Below, piece after piece: positions 21,053-33,076 of a DNA stretch of 64,000 bases. Below the pieces are notes generated by a model, which was given only the letters and a program-made list of their open reading frames with translations, had not been told where the DNA came from and did not search any database. The translations under genes and the position numbers were made by a program. The DNA lies in NCBI GenBank assembly GCA_032164245.1, contig JAVMKO010000002.1, positions 178,070,920-178,134,919 of the forward strand. Direction: 5' to 3'. Within the stretch, counting starts at the first letter, position 1; each line of letters begins with the position of its first letter. Source of the DNA: Sternotherus odoratus (Eukaryota > Chordata > Testudines > Kinosternidae).

Positions 21053-22080
21053 TGCTTCCTTTAAAAATCATGAGTCATCTAATCCCTTAAAAAAGCACAC
21101 TCACCCTTCGCCGGTTGGGGTAGCAGCAGCTTGGGATGGCTGTGAGGGTACTGGCTCCAGGGTGATAAACAGCTCCTGGCTGTCTGCCAACAGGGTTTCT
21201 CCGCTTGCCTCCTGCTGCTCCGTGATATTTCCGTCCTTATCACCTTCGTCGTCATCCGAATCCTCCTCAGGCCTGATAATTATCCCATGGGTGGAGTCCA
21301 CGGAGACCAGTGCGACGGTGGTGGGGATGCCCCCCATTATCTGATTCAGTTCATGTTAGAACTGGCATGTCCGCGGCGGGCCCCCCCGAGTGTCCGTTTG
21401 CCTCTTTGGCTTTCTGGAACGCTTGCCTCAGCTCCTTAATTTTCACGCGGCACATTTTGGCGTCCCTGTTGTGGCCCCCTTTCCAGCATGGCCTTGGAGA
21501 CTCTGGCAAACGTGTTGGCATTCCGTTTGTTGTTACGGAGTTCCAACATCTCAGATTCCTCTCCCCAGATAGTGATCAGATCCAACACCTCACGCGTGGA
21601 CCATGCTGGAGCTCTTTTCGTCTGGTTGGTCTCCTGTGCTGACGAGCTCTGCATGCCGTCTTGTGCTGCTGATCTCTGAATGGCGACTGAGCTGTGCAGG
21701 TGAGCTCGCCACGCTAAGCAAACAGGAAATGAAATTCAAATGTTCCCGGGTCTTTTCCTGTGTACCTGGCCAGAGCAGCGAATTGAGAGTGCTGTCCAGA
21801 GCGGTCACAGTGGAGCAGTGAGGCTGTCCAGAGCGGTCAGAATGGAGCATTGTGGGACAGCCTCTGGAGGCCAATAACGTCCCATGCATTCTCACTACTC
21901 CACAATCGACCCAGGGAGGTCGATTTCAGCACTACTCCTCTCATTAGGGAGGAGTACAGAAATCGATTTTGAGGGCCCTTTAAATCGACGCAAATGGCAT
22001 CCTTGTGTGGACGGGTACAGGTTTATATCGACTTAACGTCACTAAAGTCGACGTTAAGCCATAGTGGGGACCAGCCCTAA

Positions 22081-22402
22081 ATAGGATATAATACACCCAC
22101 ATTGCATTGCAACCACAATTCAGTTATGTGAAGTGTGAGATCCTCAGGTATCAAACACTTAACCCTGGGTTTTTACTTAAGCTGGTGCTTAAATGTATCT
22201 CCATTCAGAACGGATGTATTCTTATTTTCACCCATCTCTCATTCTGGGAAAGTATTGCTAAGTCATATATAAAAAGCATTTCACCACTGCTGCCTACAAC
22301 ATAATTTTTTAATACTGATGGAAATCTTGTTCTTTGAAGACCCATCCTTAACTATTTTGGGAAATTCCATAGCTAGTATGCTCAAAAAGAACCTTTTAAA
22401 TA
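22081..22402. other. Background between Harbinger and hAT elements
   Basis: No gene or repeat is recognised. Confidence 0.4.
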
Positions 22403-22410
22403 CTCTACTT

Positions 22411-22773
22411 CAGCAGTTCTCAAACTGTGGGTTGGGACCCCAAAGTGGATAGGGGACCCCATTTTAATGGGGTCGCCAGGGCTGGCTAAGACTCGGTGGG
22501 GCCAAAGCCCAAACCCATGCCCTACCACCTGAGACCAAAACAGAAGCCCGAGCCCCACTGCCCAGGGCTGAAGCCAAAGCCCAAGGGCTTCAGACCTTGT
22601 GATGGGGCTCGGGTTACAGGCCCTCAACCTGAAGGTGAAGCCCTTGGGCTTTGGCTTTGGTCTCCCCACCCAGGACAGTGGGGCTCGGGCTTCAGTCCCA
22701 CCTCCTGGGGTCATGTAATAATTTTTGTTGTCAGAAGGGGGGGTCACGATGCAATGAAGTCTGAGAAACCCTG
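22411..22773. mobile_element. hAT (Charlie-like) MITE
   Basis: The left end CAGCAGTTCTCAAACTGTGG mirrors the right end GTCTGAGAAACCCTG. The sequence GTTGGGACCCC near the left end and GGGGGGTCACGA near the right are typical for this hAT-Charlie-like MITE group. The interior is a GC-rich imperfect palindrome around AAGCCCAAGGGCTTC (22572 and 22637). Flanking octamers match only partly (CTCTACTT versus GTCCACTT when shifted by 2), so the target duplication is uncertain. It has no coding capacity. Confidence 0.7.
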
Positions 22774-23803
22774 AGAGTCCACTTTATTTCTTACACTCCT
22801 GAGGGGCTAGTATCAACTGATTTCTAGTCTCCATTAGCTTTCTGCTTAGCTTCAGTAGGTGAAATTCACTTCTGTGCGTAGGGCCAGAAATAGGCTATGC
22901 AGCTCTCAAATACCACTTGTGCAATATATTGAGGATGCGAGTGGTGGATAGACTTCATTGGCCCTATAATTGGGGTTATAAATTTCAGTTACTGTGAATA
23001 CACATCCATGACTGTCCTTGCTAGCTTATTCTGCTAACGATTTGATCTTGTTGATATAAAGTGCTTCCCACTGTGCTGCTCACTTTCCCCTATATTTTAG
23101 TCTATAATTATTCCTTGTATTAACTGATGCACACAATCAATCACCCTGTGCAACTTCTTTTTCATGTAAACAGATGAAAATGTTTTTCATCAGTGGCTCC
23201 CTCTGTTTTTTAATCCTTTGCAGACACATGGTACATAGTATTTTCTGTGCTAGTGACATCAGCTAGTCATGGCTGATGCAGATGTAAATGCATATAAAGT
23301 AATATGAGAAACAGTGTAGACCATAACATTGTTAAATATATGGAAGATACTTAAAAGTGTCCAGTGGGTTGCCACAGGGGAATGATCTCATAACTCCAGT
23401 TACAGACATTTTTTTTTAAAGCTAGAAAAAATATCTTACTTTAGAATAATCATATTGGCCCACTGAAACTTTTAAAATGTAAAATTAATAAAACAAAGAT
23501 ATGAGTTTTCAGATTTTCTAAAACTGTATAGCAGCTAATATTGCTTCAGCAGTTTGGTTTCAGTGTTGGGAATCTGGGTTATATCCACAAACCCCTTAGG
23601 AGAAAAAGAATCTTTTATGAGATTAAGGGAGAAAAGGTTCTCCTCCTCCCAGAGCTGTGCAAAACTCAGTGGTCTCGGTAGAGTTTCAGACAGACCATTT
23701 ATTTATTTTTGGATTTGGTTCATGTGGGTTTGGACCCCAGAGTTCCTTCAGGAAAATGACTGCCATGGGTTTGTGAGCTATGTTTGTTTGAAAACCTAAC
23801 TTT
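22774..23803. other. Background sequence
   Basis: No gene is recognised; ORFs here lack domains. Confidence 0.4.
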
Positions 23804-23884
23804 GAGCCTGATCCTGAAAAGCACAGAGCATCTGCAAGTCCCATTGAAACCAGGTGGATTGTCAGCAACTTTTAGGATCAGGCT
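23804..23884. repeat. Old palindromic repeat (GAGCCTGATCCTG type)
   Basis: It starts GAGCCTGATCCTG and ends AGGATCAGGCT, with a CCCATTGAAA core. It is a diverged copy of a short palindromic family common in sauropsid DNA, probably an ancient MITE. Confidence 0.55.
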
Positions 23885-24100
23885 AATTATTTACTATGTC
23901 AGTCTTCATGCTACAGTTTGGTTTTAGTCCAATATCATTTGGGTATATACAGTCTCTCTGGTCTATCTGAGTTCCTGCTATGTTGCACCATTGTAAAGAT
24001 TAATGTAGTTGTGCATGTGGTGTTGACCAGTATAGTAGACAGTGCTAATTAATAATGTCCCTAACCTGGGACTGCACACTTTGTCGTGTGTATGGACTAT

Positions 24101-24214
24101 GGCCCCAATTCAACAAAGGTCTTGAACACATGTGTAACTTTAGCATTGTAGTCAATGAGACTATTCACATGTTTAGCATTACGTATGTGCTTAAACACTT
24201 TGATGAGTTGGGGC
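24101..24214. repeat. Old palindromic repeat (CACATGCTTAA type)
   Basis: GGCCCCAATTCAACAAAGG at the left pairs imperfectly with TTGATGAGTTGGGGC at the right. Inside are opposing ACACATGTGTAACTTTAGCA and TTAGCATTACGTATGTGCTT. It is a palindromic amniote repeat with a CAATGAGACTATTC centre. Confidence 0.55.
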
Positions 24215-26169
24215 ATATGTGACTTGTACTGGTATACAGAATTAAGCTTTCATGAAACACAGACAACAGCTTCACCAATTGGGTAAAAAAGTCAGAGGAA
24301 CTGCAGCTGCCTTCACTTTTCTCAAAGGAAAGCTGTTGCACTGGGTATGAGTTGATAGCAAAGGCATAAAGCATTAAAATGAAATTTGGAAATCTTTCCC
24401 AAAATACACACACATGCACGCACACGAATAATTAAATCTTGACATAATGGAAACCTCTGTTATCAGTGTCACCCAATTTTGTGAAGTAAAAATGTCCTTT
24501 ATAATACTGGATATCATTGTTAGCGTGTTCCATTTAAGATGTTTTTGCCACTTTAAATCGGTGCCAAGGCTAGGCTTGTTAAAAGGAGAAAAGTGGAGGG
24601 TGTGGGGAGAGCATGAAGTATTTTCATACTGTTTTCATTTTTTAATACAATGCCCTTGGAAAAAGAGGCAGATGGTGACATCATAAATTTGGAATTCTAA
24701 GGTCATAAACAGGAATTCAGACAACAAATGGGAGTGTTTAGGAATGCACACTGTAAAAATAAATCTATCAAAGTCAAAAGAAGGAAAACTATAATATTGC
24801 AATGTGTTTTTTTCATGTAGATATTTCTGCTGTAGATATAGACTTCTCAGCTTTACTTTTCCTTGGAGTTTTTTGTTTGTTTGTTTGGTTTTGGTTAAGT
24901 CATTACAGTCCAGGGCTCAAAGGGTAAGAGCTTTTACTTTTGTCCCTTTTTCACTCAGTAAAACTACCACCGCACTCTTCATCCTGATATTTATCACTCC
25001 ACTGGAATGCTTAATTCAGTTTTGAAGTTTCATACAATAGAGTAGAGTTTACTTCATCTATTTTGGTAGCGGCCAGGGAATTATATGAAGCAGTGATAAA
25101 ATTTTATTGAAAACTACATAACAGGAAGTTTTTGTGAATTCTGAGACTTTGCTGGGAGGGAATATATATGTATATCTGAGTGCTTCACGGGGTTAGTATT
25201 TAGATGATCTATGGCAAGAGCTAGAGCAGCCTCTTCTTTAATGAGATTTTTTTTCAATCTTATTTTATTGTATTAGACTGCTCAGACTAAATTATATAAA
25301 AATCTACTGTACCATATAAACTGTACACCCTTTGCTTTTTGGGCGGGGGATGGGGGGGGGTTAAAGTAGATTTTTTGTTTTGTAAGCTACTGTACCTATT
25401 TGTTCCTGTTTCCTTAATATTGTTATATCCAGATGTGGGAAGTTAAAACACCCTTCTCATTCCGCCCCCTTCCCCCCCCCCCCCCCCCCCGGTCACTCTT
25501 TGCTACTTTCCATAGGCACCAAAGCCAGGCAGTGGAGGAAATAACAGATGTGTTAGCCTCAAATTATAGGCATAAAATAACTTTAATAAAATAGGTATTA
25601 AGTGACAGCACTTTACAAAAATCCAGATCTAATTTACTCTAGCCTAGACAGCAATAATTTAAGGGAACCTCAACACGCATCTACGGATTCCAGATAGTTT
25701 GTTGCAGTGTGACAGTAGCTTGGATGATGACAATCCCAGCTTGCTGTCAGCACATTCCAGGAGGGGCTGTCAGGGTGTGTTTGCGCTTGCCCTTTTGCTG
25801 CCTGTAACGTTATTGTTTTGTCACAATTAAAATTCCGTGATATATCTGATATTTCATGCCGGAGGAACCCTCCCTCCCCTTTAATAATAATAATAAAGAA
25901 AGTCAGCCACTCCGACTTTGAATCCAGACAGAATTGTCACCCTGGCTTTGCTCTCCTTTTACCAGGCCTTTGGTTCCTGCTGTTCACAGAATGCTGCAGA
26001 TGGCTGCCTCAGCAGGAAGCCCTTCCCCCTTCCTTAATGGAGCTCGTGGGAATGCAGGGATCCTGGAACTGAAGCCCTCCTTCCCTTCCAAACCTCCTCT
26101 CCAAACCCCTACTGACTAAAAGGAAAAAAATCCCCACATCCCTGGAAACATTTTTGCCAGCCTGTTTTT
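24215..26169. other. Background with homopolymer tracts
   Basis: C-run at 25473-25490 and several T- and A-runs. The segment 25800-26110 is somewhat CT-rich with a small ORF (25818-26072) without domains. No transposon end is recognised. Confidence 0.4.
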
Positions 26170-26710
26170 CAGTAAAAACTTAAATTAACCACTTCACTCC
26201 TGATTATAATAAAGATTTGTTATTGAAACAGCTTCTCTTTAATGTCCTGAATCATTTCCACCCGCTTATTGAAGTCGCCCATTTGGGTTGAATTATAGCA
26301 TCCCACTCCCATTATGTAATAATTTAAAATAAATGAAAACAGGTTTGAACTCTGCAACAATTAGCAAAGTTTTAGCACATTCTCCTTCCCCCTTTTAGAC
26401 CCGCCCCGCCAATTAAAAAAAAGAAAAGAAATGAATTTAAAATAACTTGGTTTAGCCATTTCATAATTTTTTTCCCCTAGTCAAAACCTTCTCCCACATT
26501 GGCTCTAATGCATCATATGGGTTAAGTTATGGTTTCCCATTTATTTTCAAGTGCAAAATAAAAGCCGCTTATGCATTGAGATTTAACATTAGGAATGAAG
26601 GAGTTAAATGCCTGAACATAGCACTCCATTTATAATTTTTGTTAGGAGCTCCCCTCTGCACATTAGAGTGAGGTGTGTCTTATAAAGAGGGTGTTTATAT
26701 TGGATTTGAT
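26170..26710. promoter_or_regulatory. Possible conserved non-coding element
   Basis: The stretch is free of recognisable repeats, CpG-poor and rich in homeodomain-type TAAT/ATTA cores (for example ATGTAATAATTTAAAATAAA, TAATGCATCATATGGG, TTATGCATTGAG). The composition, with POU/SOX/homeodomain-like words at high density and no ORF, is typical of developmental enhancers in gene deserts. This is inference from texture; conservation cannot be tested here. Confidence 0.25.
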
Positions 26711-26895
26711 ATAGTTAAGAGATTCAGCTTACATATAATAGTCTCCTCTAAGAAGAAGCATAAAACAGAATGAGTTCAGTGGGATTTGCTCAAGTATAAA
26801 ATATAGTATAAAAGCCTAATCTTATAGGCTAGTACCAATCACAGAGGAATTCATCTTTTGCGAAACATTCACTACAGAGGTAAAAAAAGAAATAG

Positions 26896-27003
26896 GGGCC
26901 AAATCTGTGACCCTTACTCACTGGATAGTCCTGTTGTTTCACACATGACCTTCATTGACATGTCTCAAGTGAGTAAGGGTTACTAGAATAAGGGTTGCAG
27001 GAT
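26896..27003. repeat. Old palindromic repeat (GTAAGGGTT type)
   Basis: GTGACCCTTACTCACTGGA at the left is the approximate inverse of AAGTGAGTAAGGGTTACTAG at the right, ending in AAGGGTTGCAGGA. It belongs to the same class of short amniote palindromic repeats as those at 23.8 and 24.1 kb. Confidence 0.5.
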
Positions 27004-29077
27004 GGGTTCCATTATTTAAATAAAGAAATTGGACAATTTTCTTTGAGAATAAAAGGCCTGTTTCAAATAGGAATTTTTCCATCGACCTTTATGGGCTTTG
27101 GATCAGGCCCAAGTCTATTTGGGAAACATTACAAAATATAAACCACAGTAGTAGAAGGCTCAGACATGACTTTATTCTATCAAGAATGTGTGTCTCTTCT
27201 TAAGGCTAGTATTTTCATCATAAAGATTTTAAAAATACTTTGGTTCAAATCAGGACATTCACAGTAGCTGCTCTGTATAATTGAGAAATAAATGGAACAT
27301 TAGAAGATCTCTAAACCTGAGTCAGAAGTAGCCAGATTCAAAAGTTTAATATGATTTCTATTAAATAAGTTAAAATTGGCTTCAGTGGTCCACCTAACCT
27401 TGGACTGCACCTGACCAAGGTGAAATTGGCTTTAGTTCCACCCTTCCTGTTGCACTTAAGACCTCTGGTTTCTTTCACCACCCTTTGAAGAGGTGAAGCC
27501 TCTTGACCAAAAATGTAATGAACACCAAAGCAGAATAAAAAGGAAATAGTTAAAATCTATGAGTCTATGGAAGCACACTAGAAAAATGGATTAAAATGGA
27601 AAGTGCCATATAATGCACACTGGTGGGGATTAAAGAAATGGCTTCATTAGCTTCACAATAAGAAAAGTTTAGAGAGGATTGTAAAGTGGAAAAATAAATA
27701 TACATCTGCACTTAAACACAGGTTTTAAAAAAGGGAACATATGGTGACCTCTGGGTGCCAGTTTTTCTTAATGAAGGTTTCAAAGTCTGTTACGCTGGAT
27801 ATAAAGGCAGAACAAAGACATAGTAGTAGTACAGAGCTTCTTCGAACTGATGGTATCTTACTCTGGCATTGTTACTTTGAGTTTGTTTGCTGCCAATAGG
27901 GCTGTGATTCAAAATACCATCAAATGTTGAAAGTTTCCAAAACTGCATCTGCCTATGTAATTTTTAAGGAATCTATAGAAGTACATACTAGGAATGATAG
28001 GGTTTAACCAGAGTAATGTGCAACTTTGAAAACATTTGATACATTTTCTGTCAGTTGAAAAAATTAGACTCCTGCAAAGCAGGCAAGTGCTGTTCTGCGA
28101 CAGATGACAGATGTCAATAGGAAAGCAGGAATGAATAGAAAATTGCTAAAAATAGAAATATTAAAATGGAAAATAGTAGATATTTTGTTGCCAAATACGG
28201 AGCCTCTAATCTACCCCAAAATGAGAAATAAGTGGTGAGTGATGTCATCATAGAGTATTCTTGTCAAATGGTCAATGTTTGGGCTTTGTGGTTTTTTCAA
28301 AGACAGATTTATTGCACACGATGAGGGGAAAGTTCTACAAAATGCACTCCATAAAAAAAAACCCGTTTGTGTATGATCTCATTCATTATGACTTTTACTG
28401 TATAGCAGAATGAGAAGTGATCATAGCAGAGATACTTGGAAGGTGAAATGTGATCAAAAGTTACTTAAATATAATAGATAAAACATGAATTGCATTTCAG
28501 GTGCAGGGGAATAGTCACTCTGGAAATGCTTTAAATGTTTGCATGTGTAATGGTTCTGCAAGACCCAGCACGCTAATGATGGGCCATTGCACTGAGCTAA
28601 AAAGGAAATCCATTCCTGTACGCTACCCATATCCAAGTCCATTAAGAAATAATGGTTGTAAGATGAAAGTCGTCTTTCAATGAAAACGTTTGGCACACTA
28701 TGACGAAAAGTCAACAATCTGCTTTTAACGAGAGACACTGGAAAAACGTTGGTTAGCATACCACTGAAAATATTAATTCTCCTTAATGGCAGGATGCAAC
28801 ACAGCTTTTTATAGTTTTTGATCCATGTCATAAATTTGGCCATGACAAAGGGATACTCCAGCTTTAGCTCGCTGGCAGGAACATTAGCTGTTTCCCAGCA
28901 GTAAAAGGTTAGTTCTTTGGATTCTTTGTAATGCACTAAAGGGCCAAATTCTTAGTTTGGAAATAAAGTGGGATAGAGCAAAGAGTGAGAGGAGAAAATA
29001 ATTGTAGTCACTGTGTGGAAGCTATAAATGATTTTGCTTAAGATTTCAGAGCAAGAAAACAGCAACTTTTTTTAATG
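27004..29077. other. Background sequence
   Basis: No repeat ends are recognised. A 160-codon minus-strand frame (28454-28936) has no domain and no splice context and is treated as chance. Confidence 0.4.
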
Positions 29078-29082
29078 CCAGT

Positions 29083-30182
29083 TGTGACGGTGGTGTTCCT
29101 GGTGGGGTCCAACTGTGAGTGTCAGATCAGGACAGATTGCTTCCAAAGGGGCAACTACAGCCCAAAGCTGGGGTTTTTCCACACTAAGGCAAACCAAACC
29201 AGCCGAACAGAAAATACTTTGGTTTCGCCCCGCTGGCTAGCCACAAGTCACACAAGCAATCCCCTTAAGACACCCCAGATTCCCAGTATCACCACCAGCA
29301 GCCACCTGTCCTGGGGACCAATGGTTATGAAAACCAATGCCCCAAATAAAGAAAACGGTTCTCCCCAATTCCACAGAATCAGGCCCCAGACCCAGGTCAA
29401 TATACCAATCGGATCTTCCCACAAATCTCGCTGTTGCCAATCCTTTAGAATCTAAAATCTAAAGGTTTAGTGTACAAGGAAAAAGGTATAGGTGAGGGTT
29501 AGGAAAGGTTAAAAGAAATCAATTACATGCAGTAATGGCAAATATCTTGGTTCAGGCTTGCAGCAAAGGTAGAGTAACTGCAGGTTTAAATCAAAGTCTT
29601 TAGAAAGCATCCCATTTAGGGATGGGTCAGCACCTTAGTCCAGAGTTCACCAGTGTAGCAAAGTCCATTCAGAGCTGGAAGCAAGACAGGCTGCAGGCTG
29701 AAGGTAGAAGACAAAATGGAGGATGTTCTTCCAGGCTTTATAGACTTCCTCCTGTGGGCGAAGACCCTCCTCCTCCTTATGCAGAGTCTGGTTGCAAACT
29801 GAAGGTTCACAGCCACATGGTCCAATTACCAGACTCTCAATGATTCAGTTTTTGCCCAGGCATGTCCCATTCCTGGGAAGGCTCCTCGGGTGTGGACAGA
29901 GTTCATTGTGCAGTTGATGGCCCTTTAACAGGCCATCAGGCAGGCCATTCAAGTTAACACCAGCTTGTCTGAGATTTCATCCAGAAGCCAAGCCTAAGTT
30001 TGAAGTACAGGCACCCTACATTCAATATTCATAACTTCAGTTCCAAAAAGATACCTATATATCAATGGCACATTCATAATCCGCCCTCCATAACCTGATC
30101 ATAGACACCAGCTGTGACCCCTTCACATAATATTTGGTACTCCAATGTTCTATATGGGCCAAATTATTTCGGTACCGTGACA
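29083..30182 (-). mobile_element. Solo LTR, 1.1 kb, with perfect 5 bp target duplication
   Basis: The plus strand begins TGTGACGGTGG and ends GGTACCGTGACA, giving short terminal inverted repeats TGT(G/C)ACGGT and TG...CA ends. CCAGT is duplicated on both sides (29078-29082 and 30183-30187). The minus strand carries a TATA box (CTATAAAG, about 29735), which sets the orientation. No internal region, primer-binding site or coding sequence flanks it, so it is a solo LTR left by recombination between two LTRs. A 5 bp duplication fits Gypsy-type or class III-like elements; the family is not assigned. Confidence 0.8.
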
Positions 30183-30187
30183 CCAGT

Positions 30188-32863
30188 CTCATTGCCAGAG
30201 TATCTAAATATAACACTAATGGGAAGATTTATTTTAGGATGAAATAATGAAGGCTAGCAGCCTTAGAAACTTAGATGTTCCAATCATTTCAGATCTGTTT
30301 TGTGTTGGTATCTCTAGTGTAACCAGTGATTGTATGTATTGTTTTCTTTTTATAGTCACACAAAGTGATACTCCTAGGAGGAAAGTGTTGCTCCTATTCG
30401 TTTGCAGCAATAAAATTTGGCTTCAGAGCCCCTTCTTTGGAACAATGTATCGTGTTCAAAAGCAGGCGATTGAGTTGCCTCTTTAGTAAAACTGATGTAA
30501 AAGTTTGATAATTTATTACTTCAACAGCAAAGGTATATACCAGCTAATACCATCTTCTGGGCCTGGTTCAGCATGATCTGTTTCCCTTACAATAAACAGA
30601 AGTGAAAGGTGGATTTTACAGAACAAAGGCAGTGTTGCTCCCTATGTCTTAAAATCATGGGGCTCAAATCTTGACCCTGTTGGAGTTGATACTCCTGCTG
30701 TTTCTGTCTAATAATGACAGTAATAACAACTACATATTATTTAGTACTTTTCATACATAGGTGACAAAACTGTTTACCAAGGAAGGTAAGGCACTACAAA
30801 GCTTTGTGTTGCAAACATTGCGAGTTTGTGTTCATGGGAGTGTTTCTAAAGGTTTTAGTTTCTGTAAAAGCCTGTTTGTTTTGGTTGGTTGGTTTTACTA
30901 AACCTGATCTTATGTCCAAATCTGAGATCTGGTTTTGTAAAACATCCATGTTGGTCCAGATTTGATGTTCCATTCAGAAAAAAACTTACTTTAAAGAGAG
31001 TGAGTGGGAAAGGAAACAATGCAGGGAGTGAGACAAAAGGGGTATCATGAAACTATGCTGTAGCTAAGACATCTATTAATGGAAATGTTATCCTGTGCTT
31101 TGAACAGAGTAGGGAACTGACACCTGGTCTGGCTGGTGACCTCCTTCCTGGCTGACACTCTGAGCAGAGAGATTTTTGAAGACATCCATGCTCCTGGTAT
31201 TAAGAGAGTGGGAAGGAGGCATTGAACTCTAATGTGTGAGGAAACAGCGTGCAAAATAGATTAATGAAGTGTGGGTGGGTGGGGGATGAGAAGGGGAAGG
31301 AGAGTAACAGGCACACTTTTGCATGTTTCTCAACAGCACTGCTTCTTGTATACATATTTTGAGGTGTCAGTTCTTGAATCAAGGATTCCAAATTCTATGA
31401 CTTCCCATCACATGCTGTGATTGCTGTCAAGGATCTATGGGTCATGGAAGTCTGTCACACCTCCATTGTGATTTTTTTCCTTTAACGTTTAAAGAAACAA
31501 AGGGAAGTAGATGGAAAAAACCCTGCGTTAAAAGAGTCTTGATATTTTCATTGTGAAACTGCCTTAATTTTGCCTAAGTAATTCAGTCCATGTGGTATAG
31601 TACTTAGTACCACACACTGATTTCAAACCCTTGCAATGCCTAATGGGACCCTCCAGAAGGGTGCCAGTGTTGGAAGAAGACTTAATACTCAGTCTCCTTA
31701 TTTTGTGGATTTAAGTTAGACCCATCGCATCACTTCCTCGTGTTTGGTTTGTTTTAATAGAAAATATTTGGAACAAAGATATTTATGGAAGCATAAACTA
31801 TTTGCTTGTGCCATTTTCTATCTCAGAATATTATCGTGTCCTCAGTTCTGCCCTGGATTGGAATGAGAGCACTTGGGGGTCTGGTGTCTTTGGACAGAAT
31901 CCAAGCTATGGTCCGGATTTACTGGAACACTCCAGCAGTGCAAAGGGGCAGGAAGCCGGCTGTATCACAGCAGCTGATAATTCCCCTGACTGGATGGGAC
32001 CTGAGCTGGCATAGCCAGCTACTATACACACCAACTCTACCTACCCCTCCTCCCCCAGCCCTTGCAGAGGACAGCAATTCAGATGGGACTAGTAGTCTCA
32101 GCTGGTGGTTGGCCCCTCAGGGATTGATACCGGTATTAGCCAGGGGCTAGTGTAATACAGATAGAGTCAGCCTGAGAATCAGGGAGCCACCAATGGCTTC
32201 AATACTAAGTGAAGACTAAACACAGCCTAGAGACTACTGTTTCTATGATATAATTTTCTTTCCTTTCAGTGTCCATTAGTTTGCTACTGCATGGTCAAAG
32301 ACATGGATGGGCTGACTCAGTAGATCTTTGCCATCTCCAGTGTCCGTGAATCCAGAACTATGTTTAGTGGTTGATGCTGTGGAAGGAACAGGGCTGAGGA
32401 GAGGCTGCCGGGTGGAAATAAATCTCAGAGGCCTGCCAGCTTCAACCAGAATGACTCCAGGGCTCTTGGTGAGTCATGCTGCACCAGGAGTTTTGTACCA
32501 TCCTTCAAAAGGGGGCAGCACTTGCCCTACTCTGCTGGCCATTACAGAAGTCTCATAGCACTGCCTTGCCTCTGCCTTCCTTGCCCCAATGAGCAGCCTA
32601 GTAGTGGTGCTATGCTTCCACGTCTCCCACATAGGGTACCTGAAATCTGTATTGTATTTTAACTCAGTCAAAACTTCCACTGAAGCACTGGAAATTTTTC
32701 CTGAATAAAGATTAAGATAAGTACGAGGAAGGACTCAGGATTTGGCCCAGGGGTGCACAAGGACTGGACCCCTGGGCAAGTTAGAAAAGACGTGGGGGAC
32801 GGAGACCATGGTTCTTTGTGCCCTCTCTCACCTTCTTGTCCATCAGTGCAAATTTATACTATT
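30188..32863. other. Background; weak MIR-like piece at 30715-30800
   Basis: TAATAATGACAGTAATAAC followed by TTTAGTACTTTTCATACATA and CAAAACTGTTTACCAAGGAA resembles the middle part of a reptile MIR-like SINE. The rest has no recognised element or gene. Confidence 0.35.
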
Positions 32864-33076
32864 GACCAGATTTTTCAAAAGAACTCAGTACTCACAGCTG
32901 GAGCTAAATGTTCAAAATTGCTCAGCGAGTTGGGTGCATATTGGGTGCCGAGTTCTTCTGAAAAATCTGACTGTAAGTGTGATACTGGTAGTTGCTAGAT
33001 GCAGAGCACTCCTGAAAATCTGGTCCTAATATAGATGCTTAAGTGGAGAGAGGAGCTCTTCTGAAAATTGGGCTTC
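32864..33076. repeat. Old palindromic repeat (CCAGATTTTCAAAAG type)
   Basis: GACCAGATTTTTCAAAAGAA, and further right opposing GAGTTCTTCTGAAAAATCTG, CACTCCTGAAAATCTGG and CTCTTCTGAAAATTGGG, show a palindromic family in two partial, tandemly arranged copies. This repeat class is frequent in turtle and bird DNA. Confidence 0.55.

Larger units (their letters stand above)
19663..21654 (-). pseudogene. Harbinger Myb/SANT-like DNA-binding protein, two exons, broken
   Basis: Harbinger elements encode a second protein with a Myb/SANT-like (trihelix-type) domain that helps transposase enter the nucleus and bind ends. Exon 1 (21654-21105, minus) starts MQSSSAQETNQTKRAPAWST and shows the Trp-containing helices (PAWSTREVLDLITIWGEE), then continues after a one-base frameshift near 21480 as CRVKIKELRQAFQKAKEANG. 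A further frame change leads to an acidic segment (EEDSDDDEGDKDG). A consensus donor GTGAGT lies at 21104-21099 and an acceptor TATTGCAG just before 20097. Exon 2 (20097-19663) encodes a charged coiled-coil tail rich in Arg/Glu (SEWRERLLESRQESRASAER). AATAAA on this strand lies at 19523-19518. Confidence 0.82.
17761..22077 (+). mobile_element. Complete Harbinger DNA transposon (decayed, autonomous type)
   Basis: The ends are left GGGTATGTCTTCACTACAGC and, as reverse complement of the right, GGGCTGGTCCCCACTATGGC, imperfect terminal inverted repeats. TAA flanks both sides (17758-17760 and 22078-22080), the 3 bp target duplication expected for PIF/Harbinger. The 4317 bp interior has the classical two-gene layout: a plus-strand DDE transposase (18167-19409) and a convergent minus-strand Myb/SANT-like protein gene (21654-19663) with one intron. 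A third ORF (20705-20995, plus strand) sits in that intron. Both known genes are broken, so this copy is dead, but its ends remain good substrates. Confidence 0.9.

Noticed and set aside
27550..27575. AATCTATGAGTCTATGG as a CR1 3' tail
   Set aside because: Only the tail-like word is present; no CR1 body precedes it.
28454..28936. 160-codon minus-strand frame
   Set aside because: No domain, no splice context and a composition like the surrounding AT-rich DNA; judged chance.
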